A DNA stretch of 64,000 bases from Streptosporangium oxazolinicum (lineage in GTDB: Bacteria > Actinomycetota > Actinomycetes > Streptosporangiales > Streptosporangiaceae), in assembly GCF_039537505.1 (NCBI RefSeq), contig NZ_BAABAQ010000003.1, positions 733,097 to 797,096 of the forward strand, written 5' to 3'. Position numbers and translations under genes: made by a program. Numbering within the stretch: the first letter of the stretch is position 1; every line of letters begins with the position of its first letter. A model generated the notes under the pieces. It did no database searches and was not told the DNA's origin. It saw only the letters and a program-made list of their open reading frames with translations. Positions 40,659-50,176 of the stretch are shown piece after piece.

Positions 40659-42151
40659 GAGTGGTCGATACCTTCCATCGCCGCCACCAGCTCGTTGTCG
40701 GTCCAGCCGCGCGGCACGTCCTTGACGATCCTGCCGTGGAACATGACGAGGACGCGATCGCAGATTCGCAGGTCGTCGAGTTCGTCGGAGACCAGTACGG
40801 CCCCCGCTCCGCGATCGGCCGCGTCCTCCACGGCGCCGAGCAGGGAGTGCTTGGCCTTGACGTCCACCCCGGCGGTCGGGTTGATGACCACGAGCGCGTT
40901 CGGGTCGTCGGCGAGCGCCCTGGCCAGCACCACCTTCTGGGCGTTGCCGCCGGACAGGTCGGCCACCGGCTGGTCGGGGCCCGTCGTCTTGATATCCAGC
41001 AGGTCGATCATCCGGGCGCCGTGCTCGCGACGGCGGGCCGGGGAGACCACACCGTAGCTGCCGAGCTTGTGGGCGATCGGGATGGTCGCGTTCTCGGCGA
41101 TCGACAGCAGCGGGACGAAGCCCTGGTGGTGCCTGTCCTGGGGGACGAACCCGAGCCCGGCGCGGAGCGCGGAGGGCACGTCGCCCTGCTTGATGTCGGT
41201 GCCGTTGACGGTCACCGTCCCGGCGTCGGCCCGGTGCAGGCCGACCAGGGTCTCGGCGAGACCAACCTTGCCACTGCTGCCGGAACCGGCGAGACCGACG
41301 ATCTCACCGGCCCTGACGGACAGGTCCACGTCCTCGTAGCGCCCTGCGAGGGTGAGCGCCTTCGCGGCCAGCACCACGGGGGCCGAGGGGGCGGCGGTCC
41401 GGGTGCGGTACTCGTAGGCGGCGGTGGCCTCGCCGGTCATCGCGTCCACGAGCTGGTTGTGGGGCAGTTCGCCGACCGTGGCGGTGACGATGTGCCGGGC
41501 GTCGCGGAAGACCGAGACGCTCTGGCAGATCTCGTACACCTCCTCCAGGTGGTGGGAGATGAACATCATCGTGACGCCCTGCTCCCGCAGGGAGCGCATC
41601 CGGTCGAAGAGCCGCTGGATGGCCGGGCCGTCGAGCTGCGCGGTGGGCTCGTCCAGGATGATGAACCGGGCGCCGAACGACAGCGCCCTGGCGATCTCCA
41701 GCAGCTGGCGCTGCTCGACCCCCAGGTCTCCGGCCATGGTCTCCGCGTCGACGTCCACGCCGTACTGCTCCAGCAACTGGCGGGCCCGCGTGCGCAGGCT
41801 CCGCCAGCTGATCCTGCCCCGCTCCGTCTGCCGGTTCAGGAAGAGGTTCTCCGCGACGGACAGGGTGGGGATGATCGTTGACTTCTGGTAGACGCACGCG
41901 ACCCTCTGCCGCCAGGCGTCCCGGTCGGCCAACGACGGCGCGGGCTGCCCGGCGAAGCGGACCTCACCCTCGTCGGGGCGCTGGAGCCCGGTCAGGATCG
42001 ACACCAGCGTGGACTTGCCCGCGCCGTTCCTGCCGACGAGCGCGTGCGTCTCCCCCTCGGTGATGGCGATCCCGGCACCGTTGAGCGCGGTGGTCGGGCC
42101 GAAGCGCTTGGTGATCCCAAGCGCCTCGACTGCCTTGACGGAAGATGTCAT
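40655..42151 (-). CDS. Fucose ABC transporter ATP-binding protein, two ATPase domains
   Basis: 498 residues with two fused ABC domains of the RbsA type. The first has Walker A GRNGAGKSTL, Walker B FIILDEPTAQLD and H-loop ISHHLEEV. The second has degenerate GSGSSGKVGL, signature LSGGNAQKV and ALVVINPTAGVD. The start is taken as the ATG at 42151, sharing one base with the binding-protein stop; a GTG at 42154 is equally possible. It powers fucose import. Confidence 0.9.
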   Translation of the reverse strand: MTSSVKAVEALGITKRFGPTTALNGAGIAITEGETHALVGRNGAGKSTLVSILTGLQRPDEGEVRFAGQPAPSLADRDAWRQRVACVYQKSTIIPTLSVAENLFLNRQTERGRISWRSLRTRARQLLEQYGVDVDAETMAGDLGVEQRQLLEIARALSFGARFIILDEPTAQLDGPAIQRLFDRMRSLREQGVTMMFISHHLEEVYEICQSVSVFRDARHIVTATVGELPHNQLVDAMTGEATAAYEYRTRTAAPSAPVVLAAKALTLAGRYEDVDLSVRAGEIVGLAGSGSSGKVGLAETLVGLHRADAGTVTVNGTDIKQGDVPSALRAGLGFVPQDRHHQGFVPLLSIAENATIPIAHKLGSYGVVSPARRREHGARMIDLLDIKTTGPDQPVADLSGGNAQKVVLARALADDPNALVVINPTAGVDVKAKHSLLGAVEDAADRGAGAVLVSDELDDLRICDRVLVMFHGRIVKDVPRGWTDNELVAAMEGIDHS

Positions 42152-43218
42152 CACTTGACCTGGTTGCCCCAGAGAGCCTGGTCGTCCACGTTCTCCTTGG
42201 TGACCAGGGGAGCGGGGAGCTGGTCCTCAAGACCGTTCGGCAGCTGGATGATCGTGCTGTCGTGGTCGGTCGGGCCAGGCTGGAAGGTCTTGCCCTCCGC
42301 CGCGGCCTTGGCGTAGAAGAGCGCGTACTTGGCGTAGAGGTCGGCCGGCTGGGAGACCGTGGCGTCGATCTCACCCTTGCGGATGGCCTCGAACTCCTGC
42401 GGGATGCCGTCGTTGGAGACCACGAAGACGTGCTTGGGGTCCTCCGGCGGCACGATCAGGCCCTTGGCCTTGAGCACCTGGAGGGTGGGGGCCAGGTGGA
42501 CGCCTCCGGCGTGCATGTAGACGCCCTTGATGTCCGGGTGCTGCTCGAGACGGGTCTGGAGCATGGAGGCGGCCTTGGTGCCCTCCCACTCGGTCGGCTC
42601 CTCGAAGACCGTGATGCCGGGGAACTTGTCCTTCATGCAGCCGCGGAACGCCTCGGCCCGGTCACGGCCGTTGATCGACGACAGCGCGCCCATGAGCTGG
42701 ACGACCTTGCCCTTGCCGCCGAGCTTCTCGCCGAGGAACTCGCACGCCTGCGTGCCGTACGCCTTGTTGTCGGCGCGCACGACCATGTAGACCTTGCCCT
42801 TGTCGGGGCGGGTGTCCACGGTGACGACGGGGATGTTCTTGCCCTCCAGCGTCTGCAGCGTGGAGGCGATGGCGCCGGTGTCCTGCGGGGCCATGACGAT
42901 CACCTTGGCGCCCTGGCCGGTGAGGGCCTGGGTGTTGGCGACCAGCTTGGCCACGTCGTTCTGCGAGTTGGTCGGGGGCATCAGGTCGACGCCCAGCTCG
43001 GCCGCCATCTGGGGGACGTACTTGTTGTACGAGTTCCAGAAGTCGGAGTCGGTGCGGGGGAAGTCGATGCCGACCTTGCCGCCCGCGGGGGCGGCGGGGG
43101 CGGCGGACGCGTCACCGCTGGGCTGGGCCGCGGTGGTGGGCTCCGACGATCCACAGGCGGAGAGGGTGAAGGAGATCGCGAGCAGGGCCGCACCTGTCGC
43201 CGCGGGTCCAATTTTCAT
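42151..43218 (-). CDS. Fucose ABC transporter substrate-binding lipoprotein
   Basis: 355 residues. A lipoprotein signal with lipobox LSAC (Cys22) and a type I sugar-binding fold (KVGIDFPRTDSDFWNSYNKYV, AKVIVMAPQDTGA, VVSNDGIPQEFEAI). The ATG at 43218 has GAGG upstream at good spacing. It lies 67 bases after the SDR gene in the fucose operon, so I infer L-fucose binding. Confidence 0.9.
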   Translation of the reverse strand: MKIGPAATGAALLAISFTLSACGSSEPTTAAQPSGDASAAPAAPAGGKVGIDFPRTDSDFWNSYNKYVPQMAAELGVDLMPPTNSQNDVAKLVANTQALTGQGAKVIVMAPQDTGAIASTLQTLEGKNIPVVTVDTRPDKGKVYMVVRADNKAYGTQACEFLGEKLGGKGKVVQLMGALSSINGRDRAEAFRGCMKDKFPGITVFEEPTEWEGTKAASMLQTRLEQHPDIKGVYMHAGGVHLAPTLQVLKAKGLIVPPEDPKHVFVVSNDGIPQEFEAIRKGEIDATVSQPADLYAKYALFYAKAAAEGKTFQPGPTDHDSTIIQLPNGLEDQLPAPLVTKENVDDQALWGNQVK

Positions 43219-43285
43219 ACTTTTGCCTCGTTTCAAAGCCATATATGGGGGGTGAACTATTTTTAGACCGATACGTAGATGCCGG

Positions 43286-44032
43286 TCATGACTTCGGCCG
43301 GAGCCTGAGCCCCTGCATCCCACCGTCCACGGCGAGGGCCGTGCCGGTGGTGGCCCCCGCGAGCGGGCTCGCGAGGTAGGCGATCGCCGCGGCGACCTCC
43401 GGGGCGCTCACCAGGCGGCCCGTCGGCTGGCGGGCCTCCAGGGCCGCCCGCTCGGCCGCCGGGTCCTGCGCAGCGTCGAGCAGGCGCTGCACCCAGGGGG
43501 TGTCGGCGGTGCCCGGGTTGACGCAGTTGACCCGGATTCCCTCACGGACGTGGTCGGCCGCCATCGCGAGGGTCAGCGACTGGATGGCCCCCTTGGACGC
43601 GCTGTAGAGCGCCCGCTGGGGCAGTCCCGCCGTCGCCGCGATCGAGCAGGTGTTGACGATCACGGCGTGCGCCGAGCGGCGCAGGTACGGCAGGCTCGCC
43701 CGGGTGACCCGGACGATGCCCAGGACGTTGACGTCCAGGACCCTGGACCACTCCTCGTATGGGTTGTCCTCGATCGTCCCGGCGGCACCGATCCCGGCGT
43801 TGTTGACCAGGATGTCCAGGCCACCGAGCTGCTCGACGGCCTGGGCGACGGCCCCGCGGACCGCCTCCTCGTCGGTGACGTCCGCCTTGACCTCGACGAA
43901 CGAGCCACCGGAGGCGTTGATGTCGAGGGAGGCCACCTTCGCGCCCCGCTCGGCCAGCAGGGTGGCGGTGGCCAGGCCGATGCCGGACCCGCCACCGGTG
44001 ACCAGGGCGCGCAGGCCGTCGAACTCACCCAT
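43286..44032 (-). CDS. Short-chain dehydrogenase, likely 2-keto-3-deoxy-L-fuconate dehydrogenase
   Basis: 248 residues of the classical SDR family: cofactor motif VTGGGSGIGLATA, NNAG at LDILVNNAGIG, catalytic Ser in NTCSIAAT, and YSASK with the catalytic Tyr and Lys. The ending DGGMQGL is typical. In the oxidative L-fucose route this enzyme oxidises 2-keto-3-deoxy-L-fuconate to the 2,4-diketo acid. It overlaps the dehydratase gene by 8 bases, with GGAGG upstream. Confidence 0.85.
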   Translation of the reverse strand: MGEFDGLRALVTGGGSGIGLATATLLAERGAKVASLDINASGGSFVEVKADVTDEEAVRGAVAQAVEQLGGLDILVNNAGIGAAGTIEDNPYEEWSRVLDVNVLGIVRVTRASLPYLRRSAHAVIVNTCSIAATAGLPQRALYSASKGAIQSLTLAMAADHVREGIRVNCVNPGTADTPWVQRLLDAAQDPAAERAALEARQPTGRLVSAPEVAAAIAYLASPLAGATTGTALAVDGGMQGLRLRPKS

Positions 44033-45452
44033 TGAGGGACCTCCATACCGGGCCGTCGGGGTAGGTGTAGTCGATGATCGAGGCGGCGTGCATCGCCGCT
44101 CCGAAGCCGGGCCGGCTCGGCGCGACGTAGGCGCCGTTCTCGATCACCACGGGATCGACGAAGTGCTCGTGGAGGTGGTCGACGTACTCGATCACCTTGC
44201 CCTCCAGCGAGCCGCTGACCGCGACGTAGTCGAACATCGACAGGTGCTGCACCAGCTCGCACAGGCCGACCCCGCCCGCGTGCGGGCAGACCGGGACGCC
44301 GAACTTGGCGGCGAGCAGCAGGATCGCGACGTTCTCGTTCACCCCCGCGACGCGGGCCGCGTCGATCTGCAGGTAGGAGATCGCGCCGGCCTGCAAAAGC
44401 TGCTTGAAGACCATGCGGTTCTGGACGTGCTCGCCGGTGGCCACCGGGATGGGCGCGATGCCCCGGGCGATGGCGGCGTGGCCGAGCACGTCGTCGGGGC
44501 TGGTCGGCTCCTCCACCCAGTGCGGGCGGAACTCCGCGAGGGCGTTCACCCAGGCGATGGCGGTGTCGACGTCCCAGCGCTGGTTGGCGTCGATCGCGAT
44601 GGGGAAGTCCTCGCCGCAGGTCTCGCGGGCGATGCGCATCCGCCGCCTGTCGTCCTCCAGATCGGCGCCGACCTTCAGCTTGATCTGGGTGAAGCCCTCG
44701 TCCATCGCCTCCTTGCACAGGCGGCGCAGCTTGTCGTCGCCGTAGCCGAGCCACCCCGGTGAGGTCGTGTAGGCCGGGTAGCCGTGCTCCCGCAGGTAGG
44801 CCACGCGCTCGCGCCTGCCGGGTTCGGCGGCGCGCAGGATCTCCAGCGCCTCCTCGGGGGTGAGCGCGTCGGTGAGGTAGCGGAAGTCGACCAGCTCGAC
44901 GAGCTCCTCGGGGGACATCTCGGCCAGCAGCAGCCAGAGCGGCCTGCCCGCCCGCTTGGCCTTGAGGTCCCAGAGCGCGTTGACCACGGCGGAGATCGCC
45001 ATGTGCATGACGCCCTTCTCCGGGCCGAGCCAGCGCAGCTGGGAGTCGTGGACCATGTCCTTCCAGAGGGTGCCCATGTCCTCGACGTCCCTGCCGAGCA
45101 CGTACGGCTCCAGGGCCTTGATCGCGGCGGTCTGTACCTCGTTGCCGCGCCCGATGGTGAAGGCGAAGCCGTGGCCCTCGAACCCGTCGTCGGTCCGCAG
45201 GACCAGGTAGGCGGCCGAGTAGTCCGGGTCGGGGTTCATCGCGTCGGAGCCGTCGAGCTCCAGCGAGGTGGGGAAGCGGATGTCGTGGGTCTCCATCGAG
45301 GTGATGCGGTACGCGCCGACCCCCGCCAGGACTCCCTCGGCCGTCTCCACCGTGCCACCCGTTTCGCTCCCGGCCGTCTCGACCGCGCCGCCCGTCTCGC
45401 TCCCGGCCGTCTCCACGGTCACGTCCTCGCGGGTGTCGATTCTGTCGCTCAT
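44025..45452 (-). CDS. L-fuconate dehydratase (enolase superfamily)
   Basis: 475 residues of the enolase superfamily, L-fuconate dehydratase branch. Visible are the capping domain (residues about 48-200), the base Lys in IKLKVGADLED, metal ligands in AIDANQRWD, WVEEPTSPDD and VATGEHVQN, and the catalytic His in CPHAGGVGLCE. It dehydrates L-fuconate to 2-keto-3-deoxy-L-fuconate. Residues 1-47 are an extra N-terminal stretch with a duplicated VETAGSETGG unit, unlike the family. The ATG overlaps the hydrolase stop (ATGA), which supports the long form. Confidence 0.9.
   Translation of the reverse strand: MSDRIDTREDVTVETAGSETGGAVETAGSETGGTVETAEGVLAGVGAYRITSMETHDIRFPTSLELDGSDAMNPDPDYSAAYLVLRTDDGFEGHGFAFTIGRGNEVQTAAIKALEPYVLGRDVEDMGTLWKDMVHDSQLRWLGPEKGVMHMAISAVVNALWDLKAKRAGRPLWLLLAEMSPEELVELVDFRYLTDALTPEEALEILRAAEPGRRERVAYLREHGYPAYTTSPGWLGYGDDKLRRLCKEAMDEGFTQIKLKVGADLEDDRRRMRIARETCGEDFPIAIDANQRWDVDTAIAWVNALAEFRPHWVEEPTSPDDVLGHAAIARGIAPIPVATGEHVQNRMVFKQLLQAGAISYLQIDAARVAGVNENVAILLLAAKFGVPVCPHAGGVGLCELVQHLSMFDYVAVSGSLEGKVIEYVDHLHEHFVDPVVIENGAYVAPSRPGFGAAMHAASIIDYTYPDGPVWRSLNG
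45340..45420. repeat. 33-nt tandem repeat in the dehydratase N-terminus
   Basis: Two full copies (45340-45372, 45373-45405) and one partial copy (to 45420) of a unit close to GCCGTCTCNACCG.. with CTCGCTCCCG at its end. On the coding strand it repeats VETAGSETGG.. in frame. Confidence 0.88.
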
Positions 45453-46294
45453 GCCTGCCCCACGGTCTGTCGCTGGCTCCCGAGGCCGTCGATCTCCAGC
45501 TCCACGATCTGCCCGGCGCGCAGGTACGGCGTGTCGGGCAGGCCGAGCGCGACGCCCGCGGGAGTGCCGGTGTTGATCAGGTCACCGGGTTCGAGGACCA
45601 TGAACCGGCTGAGATAGCGGACGACCTCCGCCACGGTGAAGATCATGTTCTTGGTGTCGCCGTTCTGGAACTGCGCACCGTCCACCCACAGGCGCAGGCC
45701 CAGGGCCTGCGGGTCGGGGACCTCGTCGGCGGTGACCAGCCAGGGGCCGAGCGGGTTGAAGGTCTCGCAGGACTTGCCCTTGTCCCACTGGCCGCCGCGC
45801 TCCAGCTGGAACTCGCGCTCGGAGACGTCGTTGGAGATGGCGTAGCCCGCGATCTTGGACAGTGCCTCCTCGTGCGTCTCGACGTAGCGGGCCGTCTCGC
45901 CGATGACGACGGCGAGCTCGACCTCCCAGTCGGTCTTCACGCTCTCCCTGGGGATGAGCACCTCGTCGTTGGGTCCGACGACCGTGTTGGGGGCCTTCAT
46001 GAAGATGATCGGCTCGGCCGGGATGGCGGCGTTCGTCTCCTCCGCGTGGTCGCGGTAGTTGAGGCCGACGCACACGATCTTCCCTGGCCGCGCGATCGGG
46101 GCGCCGATCCGCAGCCCCTCGGCGTCCAGCACGGGAAGCTCGTCCCGCTCCAGCGCCTCTCGGACACGAGCCACTCCCCCGGAAGCGAAGAAAGCCCCGT
46201 CGATCTCGGCTTCCGAGATTTCGCGGAGGTTACCGGCCCCGTCCAGGACGGCCGGTCGCTCCTGGCCGACGGGTCCCACTCGCAGCAGCTTCAC
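45449..46294 (-). CDS. FAH-family hydrolase, likely 2,4-diketo-3-deoxy-L-fuconate hydrolase
   Basis: 281 residues of the fumarylacetoacetate hydrolase family: KIVCVGLNYRDHAEE, metal residues around IIFMKAPNTVVGPNDEVLIP, DWEVELAVVIGE, and GDLINTGTPAGVALG near the C-terminus. It would split the diketo acid to pyruvate and lactate, ending the oxidative L-fucose route. It starts at a GTG with AGGG upstream and is the first gene of the operon, just after the ACATCGGATGT box. Confidence 0.88.
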   Translation of the reverse strand: MKLLRVGPVGQERPAVLDGAGNLREISEAEIDGAFFASGGVARVREALERDELPVLDAEGLRIGAPIARPGKIVCVGLNYRDHAEETNAAIPAEPIIFMKAPNTVVGPNDEVLIPRESVKTDWEVELAVVIGETARYVETHEEALSKIAGYAISNDVSEREFQLERGGQWDKGKSCETFNPLGPWLVTADEVPDPQALGLRLWVDGAQFQNGDTKNMIFTVAEVVRYLSRFMVLEPGDLINTGTPAGVALGLPDTPYLRAGQIVELEIDGLGSQRQTVGQA

Positions 46295-46312
46295 ACCGCA
46301 CCCTTCGTTGAT

Positions 46313-46328
46313 ACATCGGATGTCTTGT
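46313..46328 (-). promoter_or_regulatory. Operator-like site before the fucose operon
   Basis: ACATCGGATGTCTTGT matches, base for base, the site before the FCD-type GntR gene at 21157-21172. Its centre ACATCGGATGT is a perfect palindrome. It lies 19 bases upstream of the first gene of the operon, a position suited to repression. Confidence 0.7.
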
Positions 46329-46593
46329 CTCGTGATGCTGAACGACGCCGAACCCCGGTGTCAACCCCTCACGGGTCGATACGTCCGATCCGTTACCGAG
46401 GAGAAACCGCAGCTGGCAGGGGTTATACCGGATCATCCACGAACTTCGGCCCACAGTCATCCGATTTCCCCCGCACGGACGGAAACAAAGATCATCTAGG
46501 GCGTTCGCGGTGGTGAGAGGGACAAAAGTGGTCAATCGTCGATAAACATCGGAGGACGAGACTTGTTACGGCGGAATTTCGGTGCTATCTCCT

Positions 46594-46606
46594 TGAAACA
46601 GTTTCA
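46594..46606 (+). promoter_or_regulatory. LacI-like palindrome before the fucosidase gene
   Basis: TGAAACAGTTTCA is a perfect palindrome around one base, 22 bases before the TTG start. It resembles LacI-family operators of the TGAAAC/GTTTCA type. No LacI gene is in the window. The rest of the 333-base divergent gap shows only an AACATCGGA half-site at 46545-46553. Confidence 0.55.
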
Positions 46607-46627
46607 CCCTGTGATCGGAGGAATCCG

Positions 46628-49600
46628 TTGCCCCGCCCCCCACGACGACGTCTCGGCGTCGCCTTCCTCGCAGCACTCACCCTTGCCACCGGGCTATACG
46701 GTCAGAACTCAGCTAACGCAGAGTTGTCAGCAAACGTGACACAGCTGGATACACCCGATGACTTGACACTCTGGTACGACAAGCCGGCCACCGACTGGGA
46801 GACCCAGGCGCTGCCGATCGGCAACGGCGCGCTGGGTGCCATGGTGTTCGGCGGTGTCAACACCGAGCAGATCCAGTTCAACGAGAAGTCCCTGTGGACC
46901 GGCGGTCCCGGCGCGAACAACTACAACTTCGGCAACTGGACCTCTCCCCGGCCGAACGCGATCGCCGAGGTCAGGGCGCAGATCGACCGTGACGGCAAGA
47001 TATCCCCCGAGGCGGTGGCGGCCAAGCTCGGGCAGCCCAAGAGCGGCTTCGGCGCCTACCAGACCTTCGGCGACCTCTGGCTGGACATGCCCCAGGTCCC
47101 CCAGGGTGCCGCCACCAACTACCGCCGGGAGCTGAACCTGCGCGACGCGGTCGCCAAGGTCGGCTACACCGCGGACGGGGTGACCTACTCCCGCGAGTAC
47201 TTCGCCAGCTACCCCCACAACGTCGTCGTCGGCCGGATCTCCGCCGACAAGGGCGGCAAGGTCTCCTTCACGCTGCGCACCTCCTCGCCCCGCAACGACA
47301 AGCAGGTCTCGGTCTCCAAGGGCCGCCTCACCGTCAAGGGCGTGCTCGCCGACAACGGCATGAAGTTCGAGTCGCAGGTCCAGGTGATCGCCCAGGGCGG
47401 CACCCGCACCGACGGCACCGACAGGGTCACCGTCACGGGCGCCAACAGCGCGATGTTCGTGCTTTCGGCGGGCACCGACTACTCCGACGTCTACCCGACC
47501 TACCGGACCGTGGACCCGCACGCCAAGGTGACCGCGGCGGTCGACGAGGCCGCCGGCAGGTCGTACGAGGGGCTCAAGTCCAAGCACCTGAACGACTACC
47601 GGAACCTGTTCGACCGGGTCAAGCTGGACCTCGGGCAGAAGGCGCCGACCATCCCGACCGACCGGCTGCGCGCGGCGTACACCGGCGGCGCCTCGACCGA
47701 CGACCGGGCGCTGGAGGCGATGTTCTTCGCCTACGGCCGCTACCTGCTGATCGCCTCCTCCAGGGCGGGATCGCTCCCGGCCAACCTGCAGGGCGTGTGG
47801 AACAACTCCACCAATCCACCCTGGTCGGCCGACTACCACGTCAACATCAACCTGCAGATGAACTACTGGCTCGCCGAGCAGACCAACCTCGCCGAGACGA
47901 CCGAGCCGTACGACCGCTACGTCCAGTCGATGATCGCCCCCGGCCAGAAGACCGCGCAGGAGATGTTCGGGTCGCGCGGCTGGGTGGTGCACAACGAGAC
48001 CAACCCGTTCGGCTTCACCGGCGTGCACAACTGGGCCAGCTCGTTCTGGTTCCCCGACGCGGCGGCGTGGCTCACCCAGCAGATGTACGACCACTACCGT
48101 TTCAGCGGCAGCAACAAGTACCTGCGCAGCGTCGCGTACCCGGCGATGAAGGGCGCGGCCGAGTTCTGGCTGGACACCCTCTACACCGACCCGCGTGACG
48201 GCAAGCTCGTGGTCTCCCCCAGCTACTCCCCCGAGCAGGGCGACTTCACCGCGGGCGCCTCGATGTCCCAGCAGATCGTCTACGACCTGCTGACCAACAC
48301 CCTGGAGGCGGCGAAGGAGCTGAAGAACGACAAGCCCTTCCAGGCCGAGCTGCAGGCCGCGCTGGACAAGCTCGACCCGGGCATCCGGATCGGCTCCTGG
48401 GGACAGCTCCAGGAGTGGAAGGAGGACCTGGACAACCCGCGCAACGACCACCGGCACGTCTCCCACCTCTTCGCCCTGCACCCCGGACGGCAGATCACGG
48501 CCGGTACCCCGGAGGCCGAGGCGGCCAAGGTCTCGCTCACCGCGCGAGGCGACGGCGGCACCGGCTGGAGCAAGGCGTGGAAGGTCAACTTCTGGGCCCG
48601 ACTGCTGGACGGCGACCACTCGCACAAGATGCTCAGCGAGCAGCTCAAGAGCTCCACGCTGGACAACCTGTGGGACACCCACCCGCCGTTCCAGATCGAC
48701 GGCAACTTCGGCGCCACCTCCGGCATGGCCGAGATGCTGCTGCAGAGCCAGCACGACACGATCCACGTCCTGCCCGCGCTGCCGTCGGCCTGGTCCAACG
48801 GCTCGGTCACCGGCCTGCGCGCCCGGGGCGACGTGACCGTGGACGCCTCCTGGAAGGACGGCAACGCCGACAGGGTCACCGTGCACGCGGGGAGGTCCGG
48901 CCCCCTCAAGATCCGCGCCGCCATGATCAACGGCCGTTACCACGTCGAGGACGAGAGCGGCAAGAAGATCAACCCGCCCCGCGACGGTGACGTCATCACC
49001 ATCGTCGACGCCAAGGCCGGGGAGTCCTACACGATCGTCAACGAGGTGACCGTCAAGATCACCGCACCCGTGATCGCGGGCGCCGGCGAGACGATCCCGG
49101 TCACCGTCACCGTCACCGCCACCGGCCAGGAGGACGTCGACGGCACGCTGGCCCTCACCCTGCCGCAGGGCTGGACCTCCACCCCCGCCTCGATCCAGGT
49201 GCCCGCCGTCTCGCCGGGCAGCCCCAAGACCTTCTCGTTCTCCGTGGTCGTCGGCCCCGCGAACGGGACCAGGTCCGCACGGGTCGCGGCGGAGCTCTCG
49301 GGCGACGGCTGGAAGGCGGGCAGCTCGGCGTCCGTCGGCCTCAACCCGTGTGTCACCCCGCCGACGGACAGGGCCGTCGTGGCCTGGGACCCGACGTCGG
49401 GCACGACCGTGACCGACAGCTCGGGCAGCGGCAGGAACGCCACCATCGTCGGTACCGCGACCTACGACACCACCGCCCCGAGCGGCAGCGGGCTGGTCCT
49501 GAACGGCTCGACCTACCTCAACACGGCGAGCACCCTGCTGGGCTACATGCCCGAGGCGACGTTCGCGGCCGAGGTCAAGATCGGCGGGACCGGCTACCGG

Positions 49601-49978
49601 AGGCTCTTCGACTCCCAGCCGGGCGGCAACCCCGGCAACGACGGGATCATCATCGACCTCACCCCCTCCAACACCCTGCGCTTCATCGGCGCCGGGCAGA
49701 ACGTGGGGCTGAGCGGGGCGATCCCGACCGGCCGCTACATCGACCTCGTCGTCACCATGAACCGCAACGGCGCGATCAACACCTACGTCGACGGCGTCCG
49801 GGTCGGCGGCGGCAACGCCACCACCGACGGCATCACCGGCTGCACCTCCCGGCCGCTGCGCTTCGCCGCGGACCAGGACGGCGGCCAGCGCCTGACCGGC
49901 GCGGTCGACCGGATGGCCATCCTGCCGAAGGCCCTCACCGCAGCGGAGGTGGGCACCTGGCGCGACATCGCGTTCTGA
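46628..49978 (+). CDS. Secreted GH95 alpha-L-fucosidase with NEW3 and lectin-like domains
   Basis: 1116 residues from a TTG with GGAGGAATCC upstream. A signal peptide (about 1-31, ending near NSANA) is followed by the GH95 enzyme: an N-terminal beta domain (DDLTLWYDKPATDWETQALPIGNGALGAMVFGG), the helical barrel with the catalytic Asn pair region NINLQMNYWLAE (near 407), catalytic Glu in SPSYSPEQGDF (near 537) and Asp in FQIDGNFG (near 692). A NEW3-type domain (about 808-900) and a laminin-G/concanavalin-like domain (about 915-1115) follow. It would release L-fucose from glycans outside the cell, divergent from the fucose uptake operon. Confidence 0.93.
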   Translation: MPRPPRRRLGVAFLAALTLATGLYGQNSANAELSANVTQLDTPDDLTLWYDKPATDWETQALPIGNGALGAMVFGGVNTEQIQFNEKSLWTGGPGANNYNFGNWTSPRPNAIAEVRAQIDRDGKISPEAVAAKLGQPKSGFGAYQTFGDLWLDMPQVPQGAATNYRRELNLRDAVAKVGYTADGVTYSREYFASYPHNVVVGRISADKGGKVSFTLRTSSPRNDKQVSVSKGRLTVKGVLADNGMKFESQVQVIAQGGTRTDGTDRVTVTGANSAMFVLSAGTDYSDVYPTYRTVDPHAKVTAAVDEAAGRSYEGLKSKHLNDYRNLFDRVKLDLGQKAPTIPTDRLRAAYTGGASTDDRALEAMFFAYGRYLLIASSRAGSLPANLQGVWNNSTNPPWSADYHVNINLQMNYWLAEQTNLAETTEPYDRYVQSMIAPGQKTAQEMFGSRGWVVHNETNPFGFTGVHNWASSFWFPDAAAWLTQQMYDHYRFSGSNKYLRSVAYPAMKGAAEFWLDTLYTDPRDGKLVVSPSYSPEQGDFTAGASMSQQIVYDLLTNTLEAAKELKNDKPFQAELQAALDKLDPGIRIGSWGQLQEWKEDLDNPRNDHRHVSHLFALHPGRQITAGTPEAEAAKVSLTARGDGGTGWSKAWKVNFWARLLDGDHSHKMLSEQLKSSTLDNLWDTHPPFQIDGNFGATSGMAEMLLQSQHDTIHVLPALPSAWSNGSVTGLRARGDVTVDASWKDGNADRVTVHAGRSGPLKIRAAMINGRYHVEDESGKKINPPRDGDVITIVDAKAGESYTIVNEVTVKITAPVIAGAGETIPVTVTVTATGQEDVDGTLALTLPQGWTSTPASIQVPAVSPGSPKTFSFSVVVGPANGTRSARVAAELSGDGWKAGSSASVGLNPCVTPPTDRAVVAWDPTSGTTVTDSSGSGRNATIVGTATYDTTAPSGSGLVLNGSTYLNTASTLLGYMPEATFAAEVKIGGTGYRRLFDSQPGGNPGNDGIIIDLTPSNTLRFIGAGQNVGLSGAIPTGRYIDLVVTMNRNGAINTYVDGVRVGGGNATTDGITGCTSRPLRFAADQDGGQRLTGAVDRMAILPKALTAAEVGTWRDIAF

Positions 49979-50080
49979 TCCGGTACGCGATCCGTCGCCG
50001 GTTCCGGTACGGGATCCACCTGCGGTTCCCGTACCGGACCCCCATCCCCGGCGCATCCTGATTCACCCCGCTTCACCCGC

Positions 50081-50112
50081 GAGGCCCGGAAAGTGCACGC
50101 TTTCCGGGCCTC
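50081..50112. terminator. Strong hairpin terminator after the fucosidase gene
   Basis: A perfect 13-bp stem (GAGGCCCGGAAAG with CTTTCCGGGCCTC) with a 6-nt loop, about 100 bases after the fucosidase stop. Confidence 0.82.
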
Positions 50113-50176
50113 GTGGCGTGTGCGGGACCGTATGGGGCCGTGCGGGACGCTCGGGGCCGTCGGCAGGGGCGCCAAC

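Noticed and set aside
46727..50056. Minus-strand open frame of 1109 codons opposite the fucosidase gene
   Set aside because: It mirrors the GC-rich codon pattern of the plus-strand gene, has no domain I recognise and no ribosome site, and the plus strand has a complete GH95 enzyme.
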